A DNA stretch of 64,000 nucleotides, taken from positions 1 to 64,000 of the forward strand of contig JAHEXY010000001.1 in assembly GCA_023251875.1 (NCBI GenBank). The letters run 5' to 3'. Below are positions 1-9,137 of the stretch, one piece after another (the first letter of the stretch is position 1; every line of letters starts with the position of its first letter). The position numbers and the translations under genes were made by a program. The notes beneath the pieces are model-generated. The model was not told the origin of the DNA and did not search any database. It worked only from the letters and a program-made list of their open reading frames with translations. The DNA is from Bacteroidota bacterium (GTDB taxonomy: Bacteria; Bacteroidota; Bacteroidia; JAHEXY01).

Positions 1-2190
1 ATTTATTGTTACAGTAGCTGTTGCTGTGCATCCATTTTTATCGCTTACAGTTACTGTATAATTTCCTGCTGCCATATTGGTGGCTGAGCTTGTCGAAGCC
101 CCATTGCTCCACAAATAAGTGTATGGAGAAGTACCGCCTGTTGCAGTAACGCTTGCTGTGCCATTGCTGTTTCCGCATGTAGCGTCTGTTCCACTTGCAG
201 TAGCACTTGGCCCACTTACATTATTTATTGTTACAGTTGCACTTGCTGTACATCCATTTTTATCTGTTACAGTTACTGTATAACTTCCTGCTGCCATATT
301 GGTGGCTGAGCTTGTCGAAGCCCCATTGCTCCATAAATAAGTGTATGGAGAAGTGCCGCCTGTTGCAGTAACGCTTGCTGTACCATTGCTGTTTCCGCAA
401 CTAGCATCGGTGCCGCTTGCAGTAGCTGTGGGGCCACTTACATTTTTTATTGTTACAGCAGATGTTGCTGTACATCCATTTTTATCGCTTACTGTTACAG
501 AATAACTTCCTGCTGCCATATTGGTGGCTGAGCTTGTCGAAGCCCCATTGCTCCACAAATAAGTATAAGGAGATGTACCGCCTGTTGCCAAAACTGTAGC
601 TGTGCCATTGCTGTTTCCGCATGTAGCGTCTGTTCCACTTGAGGTAGCCGTAGGCCCGCTTACATTATTTATTGTTACAGTTGCGCTTGCCGTACATCCA
701 TTTTTATCGCTTACTATTACAGAATAATTTCCTGCTGCAAGAGCAGTAGCTGAGCTTGTCGAAGCCCCATTGCTCCACAAATAAGTATAAGGAGAAGTAC
801 CAGCTGTTGCAGTAACGCTTGCTGTGCCATTACTATTTCCACAACTAGCATCGGTACCGCTTGCAGTAGCTGTAGGCCCACTTACATTATTTATTGTTAC
901 AGTTGCGCTTGCTGTGCATCCATTTTTATCTGTAATACTTACAGAATAATTTCCACTAGCAAGATTGCTAGCTGAGCTTGTCGAAGCCCCATTGCTCCAT
1001 AAGTAAGTATAAGGAGAAGTACCGCCTGTTGCGGTAACGCTTGCTGTGCCATTGCTATTTCCGCAGCTTGCATCGCCTGTAGTTGTAGTAAGCGTTGCTC
1101 CACCAATGTCATTTATATTTACACTTGCACTTGCTGTACAGCCATTGGCATCAGTAAGTGTTACAGAATAATTTCCTGCTGCCATATTGGTGGCTGAGCT
1201 TGTCGAAGCCCCGTTGCTCCACAAATAAGTATAGGGAGATGTGCCGCCTGTTGCAGTAACTGTAGCTGTACCATTACTATTTCCGCATGTAGCATCGGTG
1301 CCGCTTGCAGTAGCACTTGGCCCGCTTACATTATTTATTGTTACAGTTGCGCTTGCCGTGCATCCATTTTTATCGGTTACAGTTACTGTATAATTTCCTG
1401 CTGCAAGAGCGGTGGCTGAGCTTGTCGAAGCCCCATTGCTCCACAAATAAGTATAGGGAGAAGTGCCGCCTGTTGCGGTAACTGTAGCTGAACCATTGCT
1501 GTTTCCGCAACTAGCATCTGTAGCACTTGCTGTAGCACTTGGCCCACTTACATTATTTATTGTTACAGTTGCGCTTGCTGTGCATCCATTTTTATCTGTT
1601 ACTGTTACAGAATAATTTCCTGCTGCAAGAACGGTAGCTGAGCTTGTCGAAGCCCCATTGCTCCACAAATAAGTGTATGGAGAAGTACCGCCAGTTGCAG
1701 TAACGGTGGCTGTACCATTGCTGTTTCCGCAACTAGCGTCTGTTTCATTTGAAGTAGCTGTGGGCCCACTTACATTATTTATTGTTACAGTTGCGCTTGC
1801 TGTGCATCCATTTTTATCTGTTACAGTTACTGTATAACTTCCTGCTGCTATATTGGTGGCTGAGCTTGTCGAAGCCCCATTGCTCCATAAATAAGTATAG
1901 GGAGAAGTACCAGCTGTTGCGGTAACTGTAGCTGTGCCATTGCTGTTTCCGCATGTAGCATCGGTACCACTTGCAGTAGCACTTGGCCCACTTACATTAT
2001 TTATTGTTACACTTGCTGTTGTTGTACATCCATTTTTGTCTGTAATAGTTACAGAATAATTTCCTGAAGAAAGATTGGAGGCTGAGCTTGTCGAAGCCCC
2101 ATTGCTCCACAAATAAGTATAGGGAGAAGTACCTCCTGTTGCGGTAACTGTTGCTGTTCCATTGCTACTTCCGCAGCCTGCATTGGTTGT
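1..2190 (-). repeat. Tandem array of exact 222-bp (74-residue) SprB-type coding repeats
   Basis: The anchor GCTGAGCTTGTCGAAGCCCC (plus strand) occurs at 83, 305, 527, 749, 971, 1193, 1415, 1637, 1859 and 2081. All ten spacings are exactly 222 bp, and the 20-mer is identical in every copy while flanking bases vary. Each unit encodes one PYTYLWSNGA...GNYTVTVTDKNGC module with one conserved Cys pair. The array continues past the left edge. Confidence 0.95.
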
Positions 2191-3906
2191 AGTTGTTGTA
2201 AGCACTACTGTATTTACCGTTACATTTAATGTTTGTGCGGCTGATGTGTCGCAGGAATTATTTGCCTTTACAGAAATAGTGCCACCGGTTGAACTTGCTG
2301 TTGTAGTAATAGAAGTAGTTGTTGAAGAACCCGTCCATCCTGAAGGCAATACCCATGTATAGCTTGTTGCACCACTTACGGCTGTGATGCTATACGTATT
2401 TGAACTTGCCGAACAAATAGTTGTGTTGCCAATGATGGTATCTGGTGGTGTGAGTGTAAGATTGTATTTTGAAATAAAAGCGTCAAGACTTCCAGCAGCA
2501 GTTAAATTGAATATTCCTGAATCCGGATCAAAGTCCCCTGTTCCAGAAAACCATCCTGTTGTATACACATTTTCTGCTGCGTCTGTAGTGATCTCCATGC
2601 CCAAAGATGTGCCGCCAAATTGTTTTGCCAAGATAAAATTTCCAGAAGGGTCTAATTTGGAAATGAACGCTTCAACAACTCCAGCCGGAGCTGTTAAATT
2701 GAAAATCCCCAATCCCGGGTCAAAGTCAACTGTTCCATAAAAATACCCTGTAGTATATACATTTCCACATGCATCAGTGACAATAGACCAACCCTCATCC
2801 TCAGATATTCCACCCAATTGTTTGGCATAGATAAAATTTCCCGAAGCGTCTAATTTAGAAATAAAAATATCTTTTCCAGCAGCAGTTAAATTGAATGTTC
2901 CTGCGCCCAGGTCAAAGTCTACCGTACCATCAAACCATCCTGTTGTATATACATTTCCAGCTGCGTCTGTGGTAATAGATTGATTCCGACCGGTAATTGA
3001 TGTTCCGTCCATTGCTTTTGCCCAAACAAAATTACCCGAAGCATCTAATTTGGAAATGAAGCCATGATAACCTCCGACCGCAATGGCAGTTAAATTGAAA
3101 GTTCCAACACCTGGATCAAAGTCTACTGTCCCCACAAAATTTCCGCATGTATAAATATTTCCGGATGCGTCTACAGCAATGGAGTATCCACTACTAGACT
3201 CGGCAGATGTTCCGCCCCATTTTTTCGCCCAAACAAAATTGCCCGAAGCATCTAATTTAGAAATGAACGCACCCAGAGTTGAAAGCGCAGCAGTTAAATT
3301 AAATGTTCCCACTCCAGGATCAAAATCGACCGTACCATTAAAAAAACCTGAGGTATACACATTTCCTGCTGCATCTGTAGCGATGTCCGTACTTATGTCG
3401 GCAGAAGTTCCGCCCCATTGTTTCGCCCAAATAAAATTTCCAGAAGCATCTAATTTGGAAACGAAAACACCATAACCTCCTACCGAAGTTAAATTGTAAG
3501 TTCCTGGGCCGGGATCAAAATCCGCTGTACCCCAAAACCATCCTGTTGTATATATATTTCCTGATCCATCTATGATAATAGTGCAGTAAGAATCGTTAGA
3601 AGTTCCGCCCAATTGTTTCGCCCAGATAAAATTTCCGGAAGCGTCTAATTTAGAAATAAAAACATCCTGACCTCCAGCCGAAGTTAAATTGAAAGTTCCT
3701 GAGCCAGGATCAAAGTCTATTGTTTCAAGAAAAACCCCTGCGGTATAAACATTTCCTACTCCATCTGTTGCAACAGACATCCCCCAACAATTGGTACTTA
3801 CTCCCCCCAATTGTTTCGCCCATTGGAGTGATTGTGCAAGGGATAAAATTGGCAGCAGAGATGTTGCAATCATCAATAAAAAAAACGCAGGTAGTTTTTT
3901 TTTCAT
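1..3906 (-). CDS. Giant secreted adhesin-like protein, SBBP repeats then SprB repeats (partial, 3' end outside window)
   Basis: The frame stays open from an ATG at 3906 to the left edge (1302 codons, no stop seen), so the gene continues outside the window. Residues 1-25 are a signal peptide ending near LPILSLAQ. Seven beta-propeller-type (SBBP) repeats follow, each with FDPG, NLT, FISKLDASGNF and WAK motifs, to about residue 490. Next is an Ig/PKD-like segment with TPPDTIIG, and from about residue 572 an array of SprB-type repeats (SPYTYLWSNGAS, YTVTVTDKNGC). SprB repeats are known from Flavobacterium gliding adhesins; I infer a cell-surface adhesin exported by T9SS, with the sorting domain beyond the window. 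It starts 20 bp after the stop of the paralogue at 3927-5675 on the same strand, so the two may be co-transcribed. Confidence 0.85.
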   Translation of the reverse strand, partial: MKKKLPAFFLLMIATSLLPILSLAQSLQWAKQLGGVSTNCWGMSVATDGVGNVYTAGVFLETIDFDPGSGTFNLTSAGGQDVFISKLDASGNFIWAKQLGGTSNDSYCTIIIDGSGNIYTTGWFWGTADFDPGPGTYNLTSVGGYGVFVSKLDASGNFIWAKQWGGTSADISTDIATDAAGNVYTSGFFNGTVDFDPGVGTFNLTAALSTLGAFISKLDASGNFVWAKKWGGTSAESSSGYSIAVDASGNIYTCGNFVGTVDFDPGVGTFNLTAIAVGGYHGFISKLDASGNFVWAKAMDGTSITGRNQSITTDAAGNVYTTGWFDGTVDFDLGAGTFNLTAAGKDIFISKLDASGNFIYAKQLGGISEDEGWSIVTDACGNVYTTGYFYGTVDFDPGLGIFNLTAPAGVVEAFISKLDPSGNFILAKQFGGTSLGMEITTDAAENVYTTGWFSGTGDFDPDSGIFNLTAAGSLDAFISKYNLTLTPPDTIIGNTTICSASSNTYSITAVSGATSYTWVLPSGWTGSSTTTSITTTASSTGGTISVKANNSCDTSAAQTLNVTVNTVVLTTTTTNAGCGSSNGTATVTATGGTSPYTYLWSNGASTSSASNLSSGNYSVTITDKNGCTTTASVTINNVSGPSATASGTDATCGNSNGTATVTATAGTSPYTYLWSNGASTSSATNIAAGSYTVTVTDKNGCTASATVTINNVSGPTATSNETDASCGNSNGTATVTATGGTSPYTYLWSNGASTSSATVLAAGNYSVTVTDKNGCTASATVTINNVSGPSATASATDASCGNSNGSATVTATGGTSPYTYLWSNGASTSSATALAAGNYTVTVTDKNGCTASATVTINNVSGPSATASGTDATCGNSNGTATVTATGGTSPYTYLWSNGASTSSATNMAAGNYSVTLTDANGCTASASVNINDIGGATLTTTTGDASCGNSNGTASVTATGGTSPYTYLWSNGASTSSASNLASGNYSVSITDKNGCTASATVTINNVSGPTATASGTDASCGNSNGTASVTATAGTSPYTYLWSNGASTSSATALAAGNYSVIVSDKNGCTASATVTINNVSGPTATSSGTDATCGNSNGTATVLATGGTSPYTYLWSNGASTSSATNMAAGSYSVTVSDKNGCTATSAVTIKNVSGPTATASGTDASCGNSNGTASVTATGGTSPYTYLWSNGASTSSATNMAAGSYTVTVTDKNGCTASATVTINNVSGPSATASGTDATCGNSNGTASVTATGGTSPYTYLWSNGASTSSATNMAAGNYTVTVSDKNGCTATATVTIN

Positions 3907-3926
3907 AACAAATTTTTCATACTAAA

Positions 3927-5675
3927 TTATTTTTGAATAATGAGTTTTTGATTTGTGCTCCCTTGCTTTGTATTTATTTGTAGGAAATAAATACCTGCAG
4001 GCAGTGCAGAAAAATCAATGCTTAGTTCTTTATTATTTACCGGCTGCCAACTACCTATTCCCAATTTTTGTATTTGCTCTCCAAGCGCATTGTAAATTTC
4101 TATTTTGTTTATGCTGCCGGCAGTTGATGCCATTGTAACTTTTCCTGTTGAAGGGTTGGGGTAAATGGTAACTGCATTTCTGCCTTCATCAGCTGTATTA
4201 TTAATGCCGGTAGTTAAATTTTGCCCCATCTTTTGCACAAAAATATCTTCGGCAGCAGCCGAACTTAAATTGAATATTCCTGCATCCGGATCAAAATCTA
4301 CTGTTTCAAAAAAATACCCTGTGGTGTACACATTTTCTGATGCGTCTGTAGCGATGGACATGCCATAATCGTAATATGTTCCGCCCATTGCTTTTGCCCA
4401 ACTAAAATTTCCCGAAGTATCTAATTTGGATATGAACACATCGTAATATCCAATCGAACTTAAATTGAATGTTCCTGCGCCCAAATCAAAATCTACTGTA
4501 TCAGAAAACATACCTGTGGCATATACACTTCCTGCTGCGTTTGTGGCAATGGAAAAACCAAAATCATCAGATTTTCCGCCCATTGCTTTTGCCCAAACAA
4601 AATTTCCCGAAGTGTTTAATTTGGAAATGAAAATATCAGTAGCTCCAATCGAAGTTAAATTGAACGAAGCTGTGCCCGGATCAAAGTCTGCTGTTCCATA
4701 AAAATGCCCTGTGGTGTAAACATTTCCTGCTGCATCTATAGCTATGGAATTACCTAAATCATGAGATGTTGAGCCCATTGCTTTTGCCCAACTAAAATTG
4801 CCTGAAGCGTCTAATTTAGAAATGAACACATCATAACCACCAACCGAAGTTAAATTGAACGAAGCTGTGCCCGGGTCAAAGTCGGCTGTTCCATAAAAAT
4901 GTCCTGTGGTATAAACATTTCCGCTTGCGTCTGTGGCAATAGAAAAACCTTCATCGTAATCTGTTCCACCCATTGCTTTTGCCCAAACAAAATTTCCCGA
5001 AGCATCTAATTTTGAAATGAAGATATCATAATAATTTCCAGACGAAGTTAAATTGAACGAATTTGCACCCGGATCAAAGTCTACTTTACCACTAAAAAAA
5101 CCTGTGGTATAAATATTTCCGGCTTCGTCTGTGGCGATGGAATTTCCCCTATCATCGGCTGTTCCGCCTATTGCTTTTGCCCATACAAAATTGCCTGAAG
5201 CATCTAATTTTGAAATAAACACTTCATAACCTCCGGCCGATGTTAAATTAAATGTTCCTGTGCCCGGGTCAAAGTCGGCTGTGCCCTGAAAATAACCTGT
5301 GGTATACACATTTCCTGCTGCATCTGTGGTAATTGAGTAACCATAATCGTTAGATGATCCGCCCATTGCTTTTGCCCAAACAAAATTACCTGAAGCGTCT
5401 AGTTTGCAAATGAAAATATCAGCACTATATCCGGTTGAATGAGTTAAATTGAAGGTTCCGGATGAATCTGGATCAAAGTCAGTCGTTAACGTAAAGCTCC
5501 CTGTGATATACACATTTCCGGCTTCGTCTGTGGAGATGGAATTACTTCTTTCAGAATCTATTCCACTTATTGCTTTTGCCCATTGTAGGCTTTGGGCGTT
5601 TACAATAGTATTTCCACCAATGCCAATTAAGGCAGTAAGAGCCATTACAAATTGAATAAATTTTGTTGCTTTCAT
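3927..5675 (-). CDS. T9SS-sorted secreted protein with seven SBBP beta-propeller repeats
   Basis: 582 residues starting MKATKFIQFVMALTALIG, with a signal peptide ending near IVNAQ. Seven repeats of about 65 residues (about 195 bp) share GNVYTTGYF, ADFDPG, FNLTS, ISKLDASGNF and WAKAMGG, the SBBP type that folds as a beta-propeller. The last 80 residues are a T9SS type A sorting domain (TIYPNPSTGKVTM, IEIYNALGEQI, LPAGIYFLQI, LIIQK), so the protein is exported across the outer membrane and probably anchored there. Its repeats closely match the N-terminal half of the next gene (1-3906), 20 bp downstream, so the two arose by duplication. Ligand unknown. Confidence 0.9.
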   Translation of the reverse strand: MKATKFIQFVMALTALIGIGGNTIVNAQSLQWAKAISGIDSERSNSISTDEAGNVYITGSFTLTTDFDPDSSGTFNLTHSTGYSADIFICKLDASGNFVWAKAMGGSSNDYGYSITTDAAGNVYTTGYFQGTADFDPGTGTFNLTSAGGYEVFISKLDASGNFVWAKAIGGTADDRGNSIATDEAGNIYTTGFFSGKVDFDPGANSFNLTSSGNYYDIFISKLDASGNFVWAKAMGGTDYDEGFSIATDASGNVYTTGHFYGTADFDPGTASFNLTSVGGYDVFISKLDASGNFSWAKAMGSTSHDLGNSIAIDAAGNVYTTGHFYGTADFDPGTASFNLTSIGATDIFISKLNTSGNFVWAKAMGGKSDDFGFSIATNAAGSVYATGMFSDTVDFDLGAGTFNLSSIGYYDVFISKLDTSGNFSWAKAMGGTYYDYGMSIATDASENVYTTGYFFETVDFDPDAGIFNLSSAAAEDIFVQKMGQNLTTGINNTADEGRNAVTIYPNPSTGKVTMASTAGSINKIEIYNALGEQIQKLGIGSWQPVNNKELSIDFSALPAGIYFLQINTKQGSTNQKLIIQK

Positions 5676-5744
5676 ATTTTGGAGATTAAATTATTTGTAT
5701 TAAACTAAAGGAAGTAGCTTGCGTATTTTTCTTTATAACGTGAG

Positions 5745-5866
5745 CAAAATTAAACCTCCTTTACAACTATATCAAAATCATTTTTGCCTCAAAATGGATT
5801 TCATCTCTACTAATTATTTATGTTAAATATCTTTTTATAAGATGATTATCTATTCGAAAAGTGGGA
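5745..5866 (-). promoter_or_regulatory. Promoter P1 (three-part class) for the SBBP gene at 5675
   Basis: Reading the minus strand: TCCCAC at 5866-5861, 53 bp, GAGATGAAATCCATT at 5807-5793, 16 bp, TTTG at 5776-5773, 20 bp, TAATTTTG at 5752-5745. The last two are the Bacteroidota -33 and -7 boxes. The two upstream boxes recur at the same spacing elsewhere in the window. Confidence 0.8.
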
Positions 5867-5943
5867 AACATCATTGAATTTTACATTATGAAAATAAATA
5901 GCGAATGATATAATTATTTAAAAAAAATAAGTCCAATCATGAA

Positions 5944-6065
5944 CCCAACACATTGAAAGCCATAAAAGCTTATAGCGAGCTGTTTAGTTATAATAAGCAA
6001 TAGAGATAAACTACAATTACTGGTAGAATTGATTTTGTTATATGGGAAAAAGCACATTAATTTTG
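5944..6065 (+). promoter_or_regulatory. Promoter P2 (three-part class) for the YcxB-like gene
   Basis: CCCAAC at 5944-5949, 53 bp, GAGATAAACTACAAT at 6003-6017, 16 bp, TTTG at 6034-6037, 20 bp, TAATTTTG at 6058-6065, then ATG at 6082. The block from about 5941 also resembles the upstream regions at 13435 and 14748, apparently as a copied cassette. Together P1 and P2 fill the divergent gap 5676-6081; nothing else was recognised there. Confidence 0.8.
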
Positions 6066-6081
6066 ATGAAAAATTGATTCA

Positions 6082-6579
6082 ATGCAAAATATAGATTTGA
6101 ATTACAACTATTCTAAACAACAAATAAGAAGGGCGTATCAATTTCATTATAATTCTATTTTTCATCCTAAAAGAGATACGATAATTGCCTTGGTATCATT
6201 AGGTATTGCCATATATTTTCAGAATAAAAATGGGTTAAGTTATTTATGGACAACAGCAATTGTTATTTCGATTTTGTTTATGACACTCCTAGGATATGTT
6301 TGTTATCTTTTGCCATATATAATTTATCAGCTAAATAATAAATTCAAAGAGGAATATCATTTAACGCTTACAAACGAAAGTCTTTTTTTTAAAACGAATA
6401 CCATTGATTCTGAAATCAAATGGAGCTTATATACTAATGTTAAAGAAAATAAGGATTTTGTATTTTTGTATTATGGGAAACACTCATTTACTATTATACC
6501 AAAAAAAGAATTTAATTGTAAAGCAGATTTGGCCGCATTTATAAAATTAATCGAAGAAAAAATACCGAGAAAAATTTAG
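6082..6579 (+). CDS. YcxB-like integral membrane protein
   Basis: 165 residues. Two membrane segments lie at about 32-46 (TIIALVSLGIAIYF) and 55-85 (WTTAIVISILFMTLLGYVCYL). A C-terminal cytoplasmic domain follows, with the YcxB pattern: SLFFKTN, then IKWSLYTNVKE, FVFLYYGKHSFTIIPKKEF and a closing hydrophobic helix. YcxB-like proteins are widespread and have no established function. The start fits promoter P2, 17 bp upstream. The gene stands alone, and the remnant of a lipoprotein gene follows it. Confidence 0.7.
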   Translation: MQNIDLNYNYSKQQIRRAYQFHYNSIFHPKRDTIIALVSLGIAIYFQNKNGLSYLWTTAIVISILFMTLLGYVCYLLPYIIYQLNNKFKEEYHLTLTNESLFFKTNTIDSEIKWSLYTNVKENKDFVFLYYGKHSFTIIPKKEFNCKADLAAFIKLIEEKIPRKI

Positions 6580-6621
6580 TGTTATAGAAAAAATTTTAAA
6601 ATAAAATTTCCAATTTTGAAA

Positions 6622-6691
6622 TCTACCAATAGTATTTGTGCGATCCGGATAAAAAATGACAAATATAAAGGTTTCATGGGAAAAATAATTT
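6622..6691 (+). pseudogene. 3' fragment of the CGNGVYY-type lipoprotein family
   Basis: This stretch matches the last 70 bp of the lipoprotein gene at 9138-9500 (CTACCAATA...GATCCGGAT...GGTTTCATGGG, stop, then ATAATTT) with one A missing from a homopolymer. It is a decayed tail with no start, left beside an unrelated gene. Related pieces lie at 10919-11041 and 41233-41592. Confidence 0.7.
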
Positions 6692-6816
6692 CATTCTTAT
6701 TTCTTTCAATTCAATTTTACCATCAGGCATGGAAAATTTATCAAAAGCTTTAATTAGATCATTTATATTATTAATCATCGTTTCAATTTATTTAAAATCG
6801 TAAACTTCTTTCTTTA

Positions 6817-7890
6817 CTATTTTGCTTGTATTGATAATTCGTAAATTTTATACCAATAGAAAAACGCTTCCGGATTGGATTTTTTAAATTTATTCAGTTT
6901 TGTATTCATTGGTTCTTCAATTAACCAATCTTTTAATTCTAATGGATCTGTGAATTTTTCAACTGCTTTTGCATCATATAAAATCAATGCAGATAAATAA
7001 GCTGCTTTAGAAGCATGTAATATTGCTTTTTCTAAGTGGAAGCTTTCAGAGAAAATAAAACCGCTTACTCGTTGTATACCGAGTAGTAATTGTTCAAATT
7101 CTCCTTTTCCGTCTGTGCCTCTTGTAACAATACATAGCGAGGTTTGCATAATATCATCCAGTACATCCTTTTCGTTCATCCCGCTTTGATTTCGGTAAGT
7201 TAATTCGGTTGCTACGAAACGGAAAAATGTAGATTTAATAGTTTTCGCTTCATTCACCACATCCAATAAATTACCAATATCATAGAGTTGTTTCATTATT
7301 TCCATACTCATACTGTCTTCTTTTTTGAAGTATGGAATTCCAGTTGTGTTCGGAGCAAATGCTGTTAGTTTATCACCTAATATGCCTTCTAAACAAGGCA
7401 CATCCACTAAAAGTGATTCTCCTTTAATTGGGATAAACGTTGATTGAATTGGTATTTTTAAAACTCGTTCATAATTTACTTTTTCGAATACAATATCGAG
7501 CAAAACATATTCTTCCTCTTTATTTGATTTATGAATGGGGGTGTAGAAAAATTTATAATGTTCCTTTTTAATTTTGGATGCAGTATTTCTGTGCTGCAAT
7601 TCTTTGCGGATAAAACCTTGTTCTTTTGCAACTGCATCAAGAATATCTTCTAAGTTTTTTGGCGCAGTAGGTAAAATAATATCGATGTCAATGGATAATC
7701 TCTTGGTGGAATTCAAATGAAGCATTAATGCCGTACCACCTTTAAAAACAAACGGTAGTTTCTCTTTTACAATTCCTTCTAATAAAAGCAAAGCACGAAT
7801 TACTTTCTCCACGAGGATTTTGTCCGCATTGCGGTTTTCCTTCGAAAGCTTGTTAATCCAGTCTATTGATATTTCTTTTTGACTAATCAT
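6817..7890 (-). CDS. abiEii: AbiEii/AbiGii-type nucleotidyltransferase toxin
   Basis: 357 residues. The nucleotidyltransferase signature is clear: FVFKGGTAL at about 48-55 (K50, GG51-52), then KRLSIDIDIIL with D68 and D70 as the likely metal-binding pair. PF08843-type toxins in type IV toxin-antitoxin systems transfer nucleotides, in characterised members to tRNA, and cause growth arrest or abortive infection. A LEGILGDKLTAF motif typical of the family follows near residue 170. The gene lies 21 bp downstream of the putative AbiEi antitoxin on the same strand, the usual antitoxin-then-toxin order. The activity is inferred from motifs only. Confidence 0.85.
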   Translation of the reverse strand: MISQKEISIDWINKLSKENRNADKILVEKVIRALLLLEGIVKEKLPFVFKGGTALMLHLNSTKRLSIDIDIILPTAPKNLEDILDAVAKEQGFIRKELQHRNTASKIKKEHYKFFYTPIHKSNKEEEYVLLDIVFEKVNYERVLKIPIQSTFIPIKGESLLVDVPCLEGILGDKLTAFAPNTTGIPYFKKEDSMSMEIMKQLYDIGNLLDVVNEAKTIKSTFFRFVATELTYRNQSGMNEKDVLDDIMQTSLCIVTRGTDGKGEFEQLLLGIQRVSGFIFSESFHLEKAILHASKAAYLSALILYDAKAVEKFTDPLELKDWLIEEPMNTKLNKFKKSNPEAFFYWYKIYELSIQAK

Positions 7891-7902
7891 TTTCTATAAG
7901 TT

Positions 7903-7925
7903 GGCAGCAAATCACTTTTGCTGCC
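7903..7925. promoter_or_regulatory. Perfect inverted repeat at the abiEi/abiEii junction
   Basis: GGCAGCAAA (7903-7911), 5 bp, TTTGCTGCC (7917-7925). It overlaps the last codons and stop of the antitoxin gene and lies just before the toxin start. The GGCAGCAAA half-site matches the palindrome over the operon promoter at 8699-8723, so both may bind AbiEi. It could instead form an RNA hairpin that tunes toxin expression. Confidence 0.6.
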
Positions 7926-8523
7926 GTAAATTTGATATTGAATTTAAGTATTTTGTAAAACTTTCTTTTTTTCTTCTTCTGTCGGCATAGCGAAGCATTC
8001 TGTTTTTATTGACAGAATATTTATTTAAGGCTTCTTTAAACAATGTTCGCATTTCATTTCCTTGTTGTGCCGAAAAAATTACATCATCGCAAAAAACATC
8101 AACCAACATTTTTTCTAATGATGCGGTATTAATTCCTTTTATGTTTTGAAGTGGTGCTTCAGAAACGAGCGACCTTATAATCAATGATTCCTTTTCACTT
8201 GGTAAATATTTTTCTAATAGATCACTTGTCGGGTCAATGAAAACGGAATGTTTAGCTTCCTTTAAAAAGTAAAATATGGATTGGGTAGCTTCTTTTTCAA
8301 CTTCAATAAGCAAATAGAACCGTCCAGGTTGATGTATCATAAACTCATTTAGAGCAGAGGTGTTCCAAATGCAAAATTTTAAGTAGGGAAATTTTTTTTT
8401 AAGTCTACTATTAATCGCTTTCATTTTTGGTGATACTTCGGGGATGAAATTTTTCCCTTCACCAATAATAAATTTCCCTCTCCCAATGCGGTTAAGTAAG
8501 CCCATTTGAACAAAAGAATACAC
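7912..8523 (-). CDS. abiEi: AbiEi-like antitoxin (type IV TA), true N-terminus unresolved
   Basis: From the only usable start (GTG at 8523) this gives 203 residues: VYSFVQMGLLNRIGRGKFIIG, a body with a LEKMLVDVF motif, and a basic C-terminus. The same frame stays open upstream to a stop at 8667-8665 and encodes 47 plausible extra residues (DKLKSHFKSGKSFETKDIVAF, then TAVNWR). These complete a winged-helix DNA-binding domain of the antitoxin type, yet contain no ATG, GTG or TTG. The promoter at 8677-8708 lies right before this extension, so the real protein probably begins near 8660, on a rare start codon or with the start lost by mutation. AbiEi proteins neutralise the toxin and repress their own operon. 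Confidence 0.7.
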   Translation of the reverse strand: MYSFVQMGLLNRIGRGKFIIGEGKNFIPEVSPKMKAINSRLKKKFPYLKFCIWNTSALNEFMIHQPGRFYLLIEVEKEATQSIFYFLKEAKHSVFIDPTSDLLEKYLPSEKESLIIRSLVSEAPLQNIKGINTASLEKMLVDVFCDDVIFSAQQGNEMRTLFKEALNKYSVNKNRMLRYADRRRKKESFTKYLNSISNLRQQK

Positions 8524-8676
8524 TCGCCAATTTACAGCAGTTTGTGTTATATCTGATTCGTTTTTTTTGTAAAATGCAACAATGTCCTTTGTTTCAAAGC
8601 TTTTTCCGCTTTTAAAATGGCTCTTTAATTTGTCGATATTTAGTTTGTCTGTTGCGATTGGGTCTTAATATGTGAG

Positions 8677-8723
8677 CAAATATACAAAAACTATAATACG
8701 GCAGCAAATTTAATATGCTGCCG
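8677..8723 (-). promoter_or_regulatory. abiE promoter with overlapping palindromic operator
   Basis: On the minus strand TTTG (8708-8705), 20 bp, TATATTTG (8684-8677) is a perfect Bacteroidota promoter. The palindrome CGGCAGCA...TGCTGCCG (8723-8699) covers the -33 box, as expected for repression by AbiEi. It lacks the 15-bp upstream box of the other promoters here, so it belongs to a different class. Confidence 0.75.
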
Positions 8724-8754
8724 ATAATTAGAATTAGTAGGGTGGGGAGGAAAA

Positions 8755-8815
8755 TAGGCTCTTTGGACTTTGCCAGTGTAGGATACATTGGGTAATGTTG
8801 TAAGTAAAGAGCCTA
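8755..8815. repeat. Small inverted-repeat element
   Basis: TAGGCTCTTT (8755-8764) and AAAGAGCCTA (8806-8815) are perfect 10-bp inverted arms around 41 bp. The site lies between two divergent promoters, so it terminates neither gene and may be a small mobile or relic element. Nothing else was recognised in 8724-9030. Confidence 0.5.
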
Positions 8816-9036
8816 AATATCTTTTATATAAGTATACGTTTTACCTGAAAATGTATTAAATTTTGGAACTATTAAAATATGTTTTTACCAGGCTTCCGAA
8901 AAAAGAATTGTTAACTTATATTCTATAACGGTTTGTATGGGTAATAAATAAAATGAGTAGTTTCTTTTATTCTTTAACTTTTCTTTTGCATGCCCAAAAG
9001 AAAATCATAGTTTAATTTTATCCACATAAAACACTA

Positions 9037-9099
9037 GAGATAAACCCCAATTACAAGTAGAATTGATTTTGTTATATAGGAAAAAGCACTTTAACTTTA
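9037..9099 (+). promoter_or_regulatory. Promoter P3 for the lipoprotein gene at 9138
   Basis: GAGATAAACCCCAAT (9037-9051), 16 bp, TTTG (9068-9071), 20 bp, TAACTTTA (9092-9099). The 15-bp box is in consensus form. No C-rich box sits 53 bp upstream here. Confidence 0.75.
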
Positions 9100-9137
9100 A
9101 TGAAAGATTTTAAACAACAACTAATAAAATTACATAC

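Noticed and set aside
1-2190. CRISPR array
   Set aside because: The 222-bp spacing and identical in-frame units encode one protein repeat; there are no variable spacers.
2162-3908. Several plus-strand ORFs of 60-120 codons opposite the giant gene
   Set aside because: They mirror the repeats of the minus-strand gene and have no promoter or start context; the minus frame is continuous from 3906 to the left edge.
8755-8815. Rho-independent terminator
   Set aside because: Both neighbouring genes point away from it, the loop is 41 bp and no T-run follows.
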